From: Sphingomonadales bacterium 12-68-11
GTDB lineage: Bacteria > Pseudomonadota > Alphaproteobacteria > Sphingomonadales > Sphingomonadaceae
Length of the DNA: 64,000 nt
Direction of reading: 5' to 3'
Assembly (NCBI GenBank): GCA_002279825.1
Contig: NCCV01000003.1
Span: 677,643-741,642, forward strand
Of this stretch, positions 1-8,459 are shown piece by piece. Within the stretch, counting starts at the first letter, position 1. Each line of letters opens with the position of its first letter. The notes under the pieces are model-generated. The model saw nothing but the letters and a program-made list of their open reading frames with translations, searched no databases and had not been told where the DNA came from. Position numbers and translations under genes: made by a program.

Positions 1-558
1 GACCGTGTCGTAGAACGCCGCGGGGACATTGATGCAGCCGTAGGAAATGCGGTTGTCTTCGGGCGACGGCGAGAGCAGCCGTTCGGCACGCCGGTCTTTG
101 GGGGTTCCCGCGATGACCCGGTGCAGCGAGAGCGCGCTCTCGTAGTCGATCCAGAGAATGTCCTGCTCGAGATCGTGGCCGAGCACCGCTTCGAACCGGC
201 CGGCCGGCGTGGTGCGCTCGTGCGGGGGAATCGCCGCGAGCCGCCGCTGGCCGATGCCGGGCACACTGTCATCGCCCACACCGAGGCCGAGCAGCGCCGG
301 GGCGGCACCCTGAAGGCGACCTTGGCGGTCGAACACGAACACCCGGGCGCCGCGTTTGTCGACAATAGCGAAGGGCAGGTTGCGGCTGTCGCGCGAAGCG
401 AGTGCCCATTGCGCCAGGTCGTAGGCCTCTTGCGAGGCCTGCTCCCCGGCAAAATCGGGCGCGGGTGCGAGCTGCTCGCTGGCAGGCGGCGGCGCCGACT
501 CGGCGACCGGCGCCGCGGCGACGCCGGCCGCCAGCAGTGCGAGCGCCAGCGCGCTCAA
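1..558 (-). CDS. L,D-transpeptidase (YkuD fold), 3' end outside window
   Basis: Probable periplasmic L,D-transpeptidase that would form 3-3 peptidoglycan cross-links or anchor proteins to peptidoglycan. A TTG start at 558 overlaps the stop of the upstream exoprotein gene (TTGA), indicating translational coupling, and it gives a clean Ala/Leu-rich signal peptide of about 20 residues. The active-site region reads NRISYGCINVP, a subfamily variant in which the usual His before Gly-Cys is Tyr; an upstream HRVIAG supplies another conserved His. The protein continues past base 1, so its C-terminus is not visible. It is the third gene of a two-partner secretion operon, an unusual partner for a peptidoglycan enzyme. 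The fold is clear; the link to secretion is inference. Confidence 0.8.
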   Translation of the reverse strand, partial: MSALALALLAAGVAAAPVAESAPPPASEQLAPAPDFAGEQASQEAYDLAQWALASRDSRNLPFAIVDKRGARVFVFDRQGRLQGAAPALLGLGVGDDSVPGIGQRRLAAIPPHERTTPAGRFEAVLGHDLEQDILWIDYESALSLHRVIAGTPKDRRAERLLSPSPEDNRISYGCINVPAAFYDTV

Positions 559-3041
559 TGGCGCGCCTGCTTGCGCGGATAGACGGGCACCGCGGGAGCG
601 GGCGGCACCGCCTCTTCGATCGCGGCTTCGGGCACGGGAACCTCTACGATCTCGACGATCTGCGGCGCCTCGACCGGGGTCGGCCAGGCCTCCTGGGCCG
701 CGGGCAGGTTCACGCCCGGGCCGACGATGGCGAGCGAAGTAAGGGGCGGGGCGAAAGCCGCCACTGCCAGCAATGGCAGGACGGGGATGCCCGGCTGGAG
801 CAGCGCGGGAACGCCGGTCGGAATGACGACCGGCGTGGGAGCGACCGCCACCGGCGTTCCCCCTCCGCCGGCCGGTCCGGCGACCGGAGGCACGACCGCC
901 GGGGGAATGACAACCGGCAGCACGACACCTGGCGTGACCACCGGCGGTGTCACGACGGGCGGCACCACCACGACCGGGGGAACGACAGGGGGCACGACGA
1001 CAGGCGGTACGACCGGGGGAACAACAATAGGCGGTACGACCGGAGGGACGACCGGTGGCACAACGACGGGCGGCACCACCACCGGCGGGACGACCACCGG
1101 AGCGGCGGAAATCGTCCCGAAGCTGGCGAACGTGGCATCGCAGCACAGGCCCGCCAGCGCGTACTGGTCGGCGTTCGCGCCGGTCAGGCTGTAGCCCACG
1201 TAGGTGATGCCGATGCCCGATCCGGCCGCCGCCTGGTCGAACACCGCGCTCGCACCGGGGCCTGCCACCAGCGTGACGCCGGTCGGCGTGCCCGAGGTCG
1301 CGGTGGTGTTGAACCCGTTCAGCACGGCGTTGGCGCTGCCGTCGAACACTTTGTCGCCATTGGGAAACAGCAGCATTCGCTGAGTCAGCGTGGCGCCTTC
1401 GGTGAGCACGAACTCGGTCGAGAAGTCGGACGGCGCGGCATAGGACAGCGGATTGTAGTTGATGGTCACCGGGGCGACCGTGACCGTGGTCGGCGGCGCA
1501 AGCGGCGCGAAGATGATCGTCCCGCTGCCGGTGCCGTCGCCGCCGGCGATCAGCGTCAAGCCGATCGGCAGCCCGAGGCTCTGCGCGGGGATCGTGCTGC
1601 CGCGGGTCAGCGTCACCGCCGCGTCGATGTGGACGTCGTGTCCCGCACACAGCGCGATGTTGCCATCGACCGTGGTGATCGCGTGGCGGACCAGCACGTC
1701 GCGCCCGGCATTGAGCAGGACGCTGCCGTTGGTGGTCGTGATCGGCGCGTCGACGTTCACGTCGCGGCCGCAGCACACCACCACGTTGCCGTTGGTGGCC
1801 GTGATCGGGGCGTTGATGTTGACATCGCGCAGGCCGTTCATCGTCAGCGTCGTCGGCGTACCCGAAGCGGTCCAGGCCACGGCATCGTTGACGAAGATGT
1901 CGCCGTTGCCGGCGGTGGCATCGGGCGCCAGCGTGCTGATGACCACGCTGTTGGTGACGAGCTGCGCCGAAAGCGTCGCGCCCGAGATATTGCCGCCCAG
2001 CGGCGCGATGATGAAGTCGGCGGGATCGATCAGCCAGGTGCCGGTTACGCCCGCCTGCGCGGCGGTGGTTATGCGGACGTTGTCCGCAATGTCGACATGC
2101 GCCGCCGAAGTTTCGATGAAGCCGCCGTCGCCGCCATCGGGCGCGCTCGCGTCGAGCACTCCGCCGATGGTGGCGGTGCCGCTCTGCATGTCGCCGAGCA
2201 GCAGGATCCGGCCGCTGCGGCTTTCGAGCGTGCGGGCCTCGATGACGCCGGTGTTGTTAACCGCCGTGCGCAGCAACTGGCCGGCAGCCTGCGCGGTGAG
2301 CAGCACGAACCCGCCGTCGGCGCGGATCAGCCCGCCGTTTGCGACCAGTGCGCCGAGCGCGCCGGTATCGATCGTGACGTTAAGCAGCCCGTCGCCCGCG
2401 ATGTCGAGCGTGATGCCCTGGCCGGCGACGAGCGCCACCGTGCCGAGCCGCGCGACGATCGTGCCTTGGTTGCTGACCTCGGCGCCAAGCAGCGCGACAT
2501 AGCCGCCGTCAGCCGCGGTGATCGATCCTTGGTTGAGCACCGTTGCGCCGCTTGGCCCGGCGAAGCGATAGTCGCCGGCCATGAAATCTGCATCGGCAAT
2601 GTCGAGCGTCGAAGCGACCAGCCCGCCGACGTTCACTTGCGAACCCTGGCCGAACAGCACGCCGTTGGGATTGACCAGGAATACCTTGCCGTTGGCGGAC
2701 AGGTTGCCGAGGATCACCGAGGGGTCAGCGCCGAGCACGCGGTTGAGCGCGACCGAGCCCGCGCCGGGCTGCACGAAGGTCACGCTGTTGCCCGCGGCAA
2801 TGCCGAAGCTGTCCCAGTTGATCGCCGCGGCCTGGCTGGACTGGGCGATCGTGACGGAGCCGGGCCCCTGCGAAATGGTGGCGCTGCCCGCAGCGACGAC
2901 CCCGCCGGACGGCAGGTTCTGGGCCTTCACCGCCGGCGCCGCGGCGAGCGAAGTGGCGGCAAGGCCGACCCAGGCCAGCCGGCCGGCGCCCGACAGCGCG
3001 GTCGAGGCCGATAGCGAAGATTTGCGATTGAGAGGGGTCAT
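555..3041 (-). CDS. Filamentous-haemagglutinin-type exoprotein (TpsA)
   Basis: Secreted partner of a two-partner (type Vb) secretion system, 828 residues. ATG at 3041 gives a signal peptide ending near Ala40 (AAAPAVKAQ). The N-terminal third (about 45-300) is the TPS/haemagglutination-activity domain, recognisable by NSVTFVQPGAGSVALNRVLG and NPNGVLFGQGSQVNVGGLVA. Short beta-helix-like repeats follow (VNAPITTTNGSVLLNAGRD style), then a YDG/MBG-like segment around 545-640 (VFDGSANA), then a long Pro-Val tract at about 645-700 and a Pro/Ala-rich tail. It is short for an FhaB-type adhesin. The transporter TpsB lies directly upstream and the L,D-transpeptidase directly downstream. Cargo activity (adhesin or other) cannot be read from sequence. 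Confidence 0.88.
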   Translation of the reverse strand: MTPLNRKSSLSASTALSGAGRLAWVGLAATSLAAAPAVKAQNLPSGGVVAAGSATISQGPGSVTIAQSSQAAAINWDSFGIAAGNSVTFVQPGAGSVALNRVLGADPSVILGNLSANGKVFLVNPNGVLFGQGSQVNVGGLVASTLDIADADFMAGDYRFAGPSGATVLNQGSITAADGGYVALLGAEVSNQGTIVARLGTVALVAGQGITLDIAGDGLLNVTIDTGALGALVANGGLIRADGGFVLLTAQAAGQLLRTAVNNTGVIEARTLESRSGRILLLGDMQSGTATIGGVLDASAPDGGDGGFIETSAAHVDIADNVRITTAAQAGVTGTWLIDPADFIIAPLGGNISGATLSAQLVTNSVVISTLAPDATAGNGDIFVNDAVAWTASGTPTTLTMNGLRDVNINAPITATNGNVVVCCGRDVNVDAPITTTNGSVLLNAGRDVLVRHAITTVDGNIALCAGHDVHIDAAVTLTRGSTIPAQSLGLPIGLTLIAGGDGTGSGTIIFAPLAPPTTVTVAPVTINYNPLSYAAPSDFSTEFVLTEGATLTQRMLLFPNGDKVFDGSANAVLNGFNTTATSGTPTGVTLVAGPGASAVFDQAAAGSGIGITYVGYSLTGANADQYALAGLCCDATFASFGTISAAPVVVPPVVVPPVVVPPVVPPVVPPIVVPPVVPPVVVPPVVPPVVVVPPVVTPPVVTPGVVLPVVIPPAVVPPVAGPAGGGGTPVAVAPTPVVIPTGVPALLQPGIPVLPLLAVAAFAPPLTSLAIVGPGVNLPAAQEAWPTPVEAPQIVEIVEVPVPEAAIEEAVPPAPAVPVYPRKQARH
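950..1110 (-). repeat. Pro-Val low-complexity tract inside tpsA
   Basis: The coding strand carries a run of degenerate PPVVVPPVVPP units made of repeated CCG/GTC/GTG codons. Its composition resembles a flexible wall- or membrane-spanning linker between the beta-helix body and the C-terminal tail. Units of irregular length suggest expansion and contraction by slippage. It is a protein repeat, not a CRISPR or regulatory array. Confidence 0.75.
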
Positions 3042-3094
3042 GCTGACGGTCCTTGAATTGGGGGGCGGTGCGCGGCGGAAGTGCGGCGCGACCG

Positions 3095-4759
3095 TCAGAA
3101 GATCTTGACGATCTGGAACAGGAAGCGGCCCGAGCGGTCGGGGCCCGAAGTGACCGGCTGGTCGCCGAGCCGGTGCGCATAGCTGGCGCTGGCGAAGAAG
3201 CCGTCCGGCCCCGCCCAGGTCAGGCCCGCGCCCACGCCCCGGCGATAGCTTGTGTTGGCTCCGGCGAACCAGGGGCTGTGCGCGTAGTCGACCCGGCCGA
3301 GATCGATGAACGCGATCGCCTGAAGCCGGCCCGGCAGGAACGGCGTCCATTGGCTGAGCGCCAACCGGGCCTCCCCGGTGAAGATGACACCCTCGTCGCC
3401 GTAAGCCTCGCCCTCCGGATAGGCGCGCACGCCGTAAGCGCCGCCGAGCTCCATCTTTTCCGAGGTATCGAGGTTGTCGAACGCGAGCTGTCCGCGCACC
3501 GAGGCGAACAGCGAGAGCGGGCCGCCCAGCGTTTGCAGCCGCGAGGCGGCAAACTGGAACTTGCCGAAGCCCCCGTCGGTTCGCGCGGTGAGCGCGTCGG
3601 CGGCGCGTTCCAGCGGGCTTCTGATCTCGAGCTCGCCGACGGTCACGCCCGCTGCCAGGTCGCTCCAGCCCCCGCCGCCCAGGCTGTCGCGCGCATCGGC
3701 GCGGAAGCCCAGCGTGGCGGCGCGGCTGCGCTTGCTCGACTGTGCCGACACCAACCCGACGCTGTCCTCGAACCACTTCGCGTCCAACGCCCCGAGGGCA
3801 TAGAGATTGAGGTCGCGCGAACGGATCAGCGGATAGCTGGCATAGAGGCTGGCGACATCGGCGGTGCCGTCGGCATCGAGCGTCTCGAACTCGCGGCCGA
3901 GCTGGTAGCGCACGCGGGCATAGGACACGCCGAGCGTCATATTGCCGACCGGGAGCTGGTAGGCGGCACGGCCGTAAGCGAGCCCCCCGGTCGAAGCCAG
4001 GATGCGCAGGCTGAGCTGGTCGCCGATCCCGAGCGGATTGTTGAGATTGAGCGTGCCGCCGGCGCGATACTCACCGGTGTAGCGGTTGCCGGCATTATCC
4101 GCTTCGACGCTTCCGGTGACTCGGGGCCCGTCGCGGAGTTCGACGGCAAGGTCGGAGGACCCGACCGTCGCCCCGGGGGAAAGCGTCGATGCGACGCGCA
4201 CGCCGGGCAGGTCCGAGAGCAACAGCAGCCGGCGCTCGAGCGGCGCGGCCGCGACGATGTCGCCGCTATCCAGGCCGCTCAGCACACCGAGCGCAACGCG
4301 ATCCGCCAAAGTGCTGCCGTTCTCGAGACGCACTGCGCCGTAGCGGCCTTCCATGACCGCGATCGTGACCGCGCCCGACTGGACATCCTGCTCGGGCACA
4401 TAGGCCTGCGCCAGGAAGTAGCCCCGCGTATGATAGTAGGCGGAAATCCGGGCGGCGATGGCGCGCATCTCGGGGAGCGTGAGTTCGCTGCCGGGTGCGA
4501 AGCCGCTCGCGGCAAGCAGGACCTGCGGGTCGAACAAGGTCGCGCCGGTTACGCGCAGCGTGTCGACACGAATGGCCGGCCCTGCGGGTCCCACCTCGGG
4601 TGCCGGGACCGCGGGCTCGATCGTGAAGTCGGGCGGCGTCTCCGGCCGTTCGGGCGCCGGCGGGATTTGCTGGAGCTGGCCCCCGGCGCTGGTCGATTGC
4701 GCATAAGCGGCGGGCGCGGACGCGAGCAGCGCCGCTGTAACAATAGCGGATTTCAGCAT
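3095..4759 (-). CDS. ShlB/FhaC/HecB-family outer-membrane transporter (TpsB)
   Basis: Outer-membrane beta-barrel translocator for the exoprotein encoded next to it, 554 residues. The ATG at 4759 is preferred over an in-frame ATG 39 nt upstream because AGAGG stands at a good distance and a normal signal peptide follows (MLKSAIVTAALLASAPAAYA). After a Pro-rich linker come two POTRA-like modules (about residues 55-210) and a C-terminal 16-strand barrel region. The gene ends in the family-typical FLFQIVKIF, an aromatic-terminated strand expected for BAM recognition. It lies 53 nt upstream of the exoprotein start on the same strand, so the two form one operon. Confidence 0.9.
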   Translation of the reverse strand: MLKSAIVTAALLASAPAAYAQSTSAGGQLQQIPPAPERPETPPDFTIEPAVPAPEVGPAGPAIRVDTLRVTGATLFDPQVLLAASGFAPGSELTLPEMRAIAARISAYYHTRGYFLAQAYVPEQDVQSGAVTIAVMEGRYGAVRLENGSTLADRVALGVLSGLDSGDIVAAAPLERRLLLLSDLPGVRVASTLSPGATVGSSDLAVELRDGPRVTGSVEADNAGNRYTGEYRAGGTLNLNNPLGIGDQLSLRILASTGGLAYGRAAYQLPVGNMTLGVSYARVRYQLGREFETLDADGTADVASLYASYPLIRSRDLNLYALGALDAKWFEDSVGLVSAQSSKRSRAATLGFRADARDSLGGGGWSDLAAGVTVGELEIRSPLERAADALTARTDGGFGKFQFAASRLQTLGGPLSLFASVRGQLAFDNLDTSEKMELGGAYGVRAYPEGEAYGDEGVIFTGEARLALSQWTPFLPGRLQAIAFIDLGRVDYAHSPWFAGANTSYRRGVGAGLTWAGPDGFFASASYAHRLGDQPVTSGPDRSGRFLFQIVKIF

Positions 4760-5173
4760 TGCTGCCTCTGAGGTCGGCCGCGATAAGGGAGCTCGCATCC
4801 ACCCGCAGCACGCAGAGGACGCCAGTAACGCTCGAGGGGCTGATCCGCCAGCGAGTAGGCTTACTCACTCAAGATGGGCGAAAATGTTTAATAATCTGAC
4901 AATCGATCTGAATTTGAACCACAATCTGTACAATTTTCTGTGGAACATTTGTCTATTAAAAGCGTAGGTGATCTCGGCCTTAAAAAATTGGCGCTGCCAA
5001 ACTTCAAATCATCAATTATATCATTCAGTCCGATTGTCGCCCTTTTGCTCTGAGGAGCGCTCTCACACGCCCTTTCAACACCAATCCCCCATCCACCTGG
5101 CGCCGCTCAGGCCCGGGCGCCACATGGCCCCGGCCCCGGCCGGCACCAGCAAAGGCTTCAAACGGCGCACCGA
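4760..5173. other. Intergenic region upstream of the TPS operon, AT-rich core
   Basis: A 414-nt gap. Bases about 4870-5040 are strikingly AT-rich against the surrounding GC-rich chromosome, as expected for the operon promoter and possibly nucleoid-protein binding. I could not settle on a convincing -35/-10 pair. The part from 5050 to 5170 is GC-rich and contains no recognisable gene. Confidence 0.5.
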
Positions 5174-5794
5174 TTACAGGTCGCGCACGCTCTGCAGTTC
5201 ACGGCAGTTGAGGGGCTCGACCAGATAAACGCCCCCGTGCCGGTCCTCGGCCCAGCGGACCACGCCGCTGCGCTCGGTACCGCCCTCGAGAATGAACTTG
5301 ACGAACATCCCCGGCCGGAACGTGCCATCGTGCTTGAAGCCGACTCCGCCTTGCGAGACGTCGGTGATCCGTACCGGGCGGATGCCGTTTTCGGCGTAAG
5401 AGGTCGCGAGGCGCGCGGCCGGCAGGCGCATCGCGCGGCCGCGCCGGTCGGTGCGCCGTTCCGCCCCGGCGCGCAGCACCGCCTCGCTGTCGATCGGCCA
5501 GTCGAAGCGGATGCCGCACTTGTGCCCGTCGTACCACATGACGGTGCCGCGGACGGTGAGGTCTTCGAGAAGCGAGATCGAGACGCGCTCCCCGGCTGCA
5601 AACTCGACGTGCGCGACGATCAGCAGTCCGGAGTCGGAGAGGTTCTGCATTCGGAACAGGCCGGCGTCGCCATCGCGCACCACCCTGACCACAAAGAGCA
5701 CGGCACGAATCCGTGAAGCACCCCGACGGTCTTCCACCCCGCGCGTGGCTAAGATCTCTTCGCGGAATTCGGCCGACAGAGCATTAGATTGCAT
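5174..5794 (-). CDS. Tandem PilZ-domain protein
   Basis: A 206-residue cytosolic protein made of two PilZ modules and little else, a probable cyclic-di-GMP receptor. Module 1 carries RRGASR followed by NLSDSG; module 2 carries RRTDRRGR followed by DVSQGG. These match the bipartite RxxxR and [D/N]xSxxG c-di-GMP-binding motifs. ATG at 5794 is supported by AGGAGG seven bases upstream; an earlier in-frame start lacks this. The gene lies on the same strand as, and 414 nt upstream of, the two-partner secretion operon. Control of surface adhesion is therefore an attractive but unproven role. No output domain is visible, so it probably acts by protein-protein contact. Confidence 0.85.
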   Translation of the reverse strand: MQSNALSAEFREEILATRGVEDRRGASRIRAVLFVVRVVRDGDAGLFRMQNLSDSGLLIVAHVEFAAGERVSISLLEDLTVRGTVMWYDGHKCGIRFDWPIDSEAVLRAGAERRTDRRGRAMRLPAARLATSYAENGIRPVRITDVSQGGVGFKHDGTFRPGMFVKFILEGGTERSGVVRWAEDRHGGVYLVEPLNCRELQSVRDL

Positions 5795-6127
5795 TGCGGG
5801 CCTCCTCTTATGCAAGGCATCGGGCCCTTTCGTTGCGGAGCAGCGAATCACCGGTGCCTTGTCTTGACTTCTTGCTAACTACACAAGCTAACGGAAGTTC
5901 CAAATACTTTTAGCACATATCAATGTAATGTTAACCATATGCATTTTACTGCCTGTTTACTACCAAACTGGCAGCAATGCTCGAAATACTATCGGGAAGG
6001 GCGCGACTTCACGCGTAATCCGGACCGGCGAGCTCCGCCGTCTATCGGACGCGGAACAACGGCCGGACATTTCTGGCAGAAATCCGGCTTGTGGCACGTC
6101 GGCTATCCGCCATAAGCCCGGCTCCTG
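5795..6127. other. Divergent intergenic region, PilZ gene / HupE-like gene
   Basis: A 333-nt divergent spacer. An AT-rich block from about 5870 to 5990 contains TTAACC and similar stretches and probably houses both promoters. I see no reliable operator, riboswitch or small gene. The GC-rich part from 6000 to 6127 would be the leader of the HupE-like gene. Confidence 0.4.
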
Positions 6128-7270
6128 ATGAGCCGTTCCGCCCGCCCCTCGCCATCGCTTTCCTGGGCGCTGCTTGCCGCTTTGCTGGGCTGGCTGTTCC
6201 TCTGGCTCGCTGCCCCGGCCTCCGCGCACCCCGTGCCGTTCAGCTACGTCGACGTCGAACTGGCCGACAATGCGATCGAAGGGCGTGTGCGGTTTCACCT
6301 GACCGACGCCGCTCCGATTCTCGGGCTGGTCGATCCCGAGGAACTGCTCAGGCCCGAAGTCGTCGCCGCCCACCGCGCGCAGATCGAGAGATACCTCGAA
6401 GACCACATCAAGCTCGACGGCCGGTACCTAACCGACGTCGAATGGGGCAAGGTGGCGGTGGTTGATGCCAACGAGGCGCTCGAATTCAGCTACCGCATTC
6501 CCGGCAAGCAAGCCGGCGCGCTGAACTTCTGGGCGCACCTGTTTCCCTCCGACGGCGTGCACCAGACTTTCGTGAACGTCTACGACAGCGGCACGCTGCG
6601 GCAGCAATGGATCTTCGCCTCGCAGTCACAGCCGCAGACTTACTATCGCGGCACCACCGCGGGCGTGCTGGCGGTGATGGGAACATTCGTCCCCTCGGGA
6701 GTGCACCACATCGCCGGGATTGATAGGTCGAAGTTTCCTCCGCTCGTTGGACCAGATCACCTGCTGTTCCTGTTCGGGCTGATCCTGCTCGGCGGGGGTT
6801 GGAAGCGGCTGCTGGTGATCGTGACCGCGTTCACGCTCGGCCACAGCGTCACCCTGTCGCTCGCCGCGCTCGACATCGTCACCCTGCCCGGCTGGATCGT
6901 CGAACCCGCGATCGCGCTCAGCATCGTGGTGGTCGGGGTCGACAATCTCCTGCAACGCCGGGGCCACGACGAGGGGCGCGACTTGCGCGCGTGGGTCGCC
7001 GCGGTCTTCGGGCTGATCCACGGGTTCGGCTTCGCCAGCGTGCTCAAGGAGTTCGGCCTTCCCGCCGAGGCGCTTGGATGGTCGCTGTTCTCGTTCAACC
7101 TCGGGGTCGAGATCGGCCAGCTCGCCGTCGTGGCGGTCATCGTCTCGCTGCTCGCGCTGGTGCGGCGCTGGAGCCCGGCACGGCTGCGACAAATCGAGAC
7201 GATAGGGTCGATTGCGGTAATCGCCGGGGGGGCCTACTGGTTCGTCCAAAGAGTGTTCTGGGGAGGCTGA
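6128..7270 (+). CDS. HupE/UreJ-family membrane protein
   Basis: A 380-residue inner-membrane protein. Residues 1-35 form a signal peptide (LAAPASA-HP). A periplasmic soluble domain of about 170 residues follows, and from about residue 205 there is a six-helix membrane domain that opens with GPDHLLFLFGL, the HupE/UreJ signature thought to bind metal. The family includes nickel/cobalt and other metal permeases, but this long form with an N-terminal periplasmic domain is usually annotated only as HupE/UreJ-like. It is followed two bases later by a metallo-beta-lactamase-fold gene, probably in the same transcript. Substrate unknown. Confidence 0.8.
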   Translation: MSRSARPSPSLSWALLAALLGWLFLWLAAPASAHPVPFSYVDVELADNAIEGRVRFHLTDAAPILGLVDPEELLRPEVVAAHRAQIERYLEDHIKLDGRYLTDVEWGKVAVVDANEALEFSYRIPGKQAGALNFWAHLFPSDGVHQTFVNVYDSGTLRQQWIFASQSQPQTYYRGTTAGVLAVMGTFVPSGVHHIAGIDRSKFPPLVGPDHLLFLFGLILLGGGWKRLLVIVTAFTLGHSVTLSLAALDIVTLPGWIVEPAIALSIVVVGVDNLLQRRGHDEGRDLRAWVAAVFGLIHGFGFASVLKEFGLPAEALGWSLFSFNLGVEIGQLAVVAVIVSLLALVRRWSPARLRQIETIGSIAVIAGGAYWFVQRVFWGG

Positions 7271-7272
7271 TC

Positions 7273-8391
7273 ATGAAGCGCGCGCTCATACTGGGCTCGA
7301 TCGTTGCGGCAGGGCTGGCGGCAGCCACCGTTTCGGCGCAGCAGGGGCCACCCCCCGGCGGACCGCGGCCAGGTGGCGGGGGCAGCCCGCTCGGCGGTGT
7401 CGGCGAGATCGAGAAGGTCAACGACCGCGTCTACAAGATCTTCGGCGCCGGCGGGAACACCACCGTGCTGCTCATGGCCAACGGGGTCGCCCTGGTCGAC
7501 ACCAAGCTCGCCAACAATGGCCAGGCGATCCTCGACCAGGTCAAGAAGGTCACCGACAAGCCGGTGACGCTGATCATCAACACCCATAGCCACCCCGATC
7601 ACATGGGCAGCAACGCGGAGATCGCCTCAACGCGCGGCGGGATACAGATCGTGGCCCACCGCAACAGCGCCGATCGCATCAACGCCATGCCGAACACGCC
7701 CGACGTCACCCGCAGCTTCCAGAACATGCTGACCTGGGGCCGCGGCGCCAACCGGCTCGAAATCCACTGGTTCGGCCCGGCGCATACCAACGGCGACGCG
7801 TTCATCGTGTACCCGGCCGCCAAGACCATGATGGTCGGCGATGCGATGGCCTGGGACATGGGCCTGCTCGTCGACCCGACCGCTGGCGGAAGCATGCTTC
7901 AGACCCCGGTGACGATCGGCAAGGCCGCGGCGCTGCGCGGGATCGACACCGTCGTGGAAGGCCACGGCTTCGCTATCCCGTGGTCGACCTTCCAGCGCTA
8001 TCACCGCTACACGCAGAAGGTGGTCGAGGTCGCTCGCCGCGGCAACGCCGAGGGGCTGGATTACGAGCAAGCCTACGACCGCTATTTTGCGACCGATGCG
8101 GCGATGGCGCCTTACACCTCGGACCAGATCAAGCCGGGCCTCGAGTACGGCGGCACGCCCAAGAGCCGCTCGCACAACAACATCTACGTCGCGATGCTGG
8201 AGCTCAAGGGCGGGCCGGTCCCGCTGATCATGGGCGCCCCGCCGCGTCCCGGCCAGCCCGCTCCGGGCGGACCGGGTGGGCCGGGCGGCCCGCCGCGCGG
8301 ACCGGGGGGTCCGGGTGGGCCCGGTGGTCCGGGAGGACCCGGGGGCCCGGGCGGCCCCGGCGGCGGCCAGCCTCGTCCGCCAGGCAGCTGA
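7273..8391 (+). CDS. MBL-fold metallohydrolase with collagen-like Gly-Pro tail
   Basis: A 372-residue exported metallo-beta-lactamase-fold hydrolase. ATG at 7273 follows GGGGAGG. Signal peptide of about 21 residues (AAATVSAQQ). The zinc-site motif THSHPDHMG lies around residues 104-112, with later His ligands in GPAHTNGD (about 170) and VVEGHGF (about 227). This is the complete set expected of an active dinuclear enzyme. Both ends are low complexity: a Gly/Pro stretch after the signal peptide and a C-terminal run of PGG triplets over the last 45 or so residues. The substrate is unknown; nothing shows that it is a beta-lactamase. It probably shares a transcript with the HupE-like gene upstream and ends at a strong terminator. 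Confidence 0.8.
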   Translation: MKRALILGSIVAAGLAAATVSAQQGPPPGGPRPGGGGSPLGGVGEIEKVNDRVYKIFGAGGNTTVLLMANGVALVDTKLANNGQAILDQVKKVTDKPVTLIINTHSHPDHMGSNAEIASTRGGIQIVAHRNSADRINAMPNTPDVTRSFQNMLTWGRGANRLEIHWFGPAHTNGDAFIVYPAAKTMMVGDAMAWDMGLLVDPTAGGSMLQTPVTIGKAAALRGIDTVVEGHGFAIPWSTFQRYHRYTQKVVEVARRGNAEGLDYEQAYDRYFATDAAMAPYTSDQIKPGLEYGGTPKSRSHNNIYVAMLELKGGPVPLIMGAPPRPGQPAPGGPGGPGGPPRGPGGPGGPGGPGGPGGPGGPGGGQPRPPGS

Positions 8392-8414
8392 GGCGGCGAG
8401 CTAGGTGAATTGAC

Positions 8415-8444
8415 AAAGGGCGGGGCCAGTCCCCGCCCTTTTCG
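8415..8444. terminator. Intrinsic terminator between convergent genes
   Basis: An 11-bp perfect GC-rich stem (8415-8425 with 8431-8441), loop CCAGT, then a short T run on the plus strand and a shorter one on the minus strand. It lies between the MBL-fold gene and modC, which converge here, so it probably serves both. Confidence 0.85.
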
Positions 8445-8459
8445 TGCGCGCCCCTGACG

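Noticed and set aside
950..1110. Possible CRISPR-like or minisatellite repeat array
   Set aside because: Irregular codon-level repeats encoding a Pro-Val tract; no constant repeat plus unique spacers and no cas genes.
402..3014. Very long plus-strand open frame opposite the exoprotein gene
   Set aside because: Arg/Asp/Gly-rich translation with no fold or motif; it is the antisense shadow of tpsA, whose strand shows a signal peptide, TPS domain and operon context.
4943..4967. GGAAC-N16-CGTA resembling an EcfG promoter
   Set aside because: Points to the plus strand where no gene follows, and the -10 lacks the final T.
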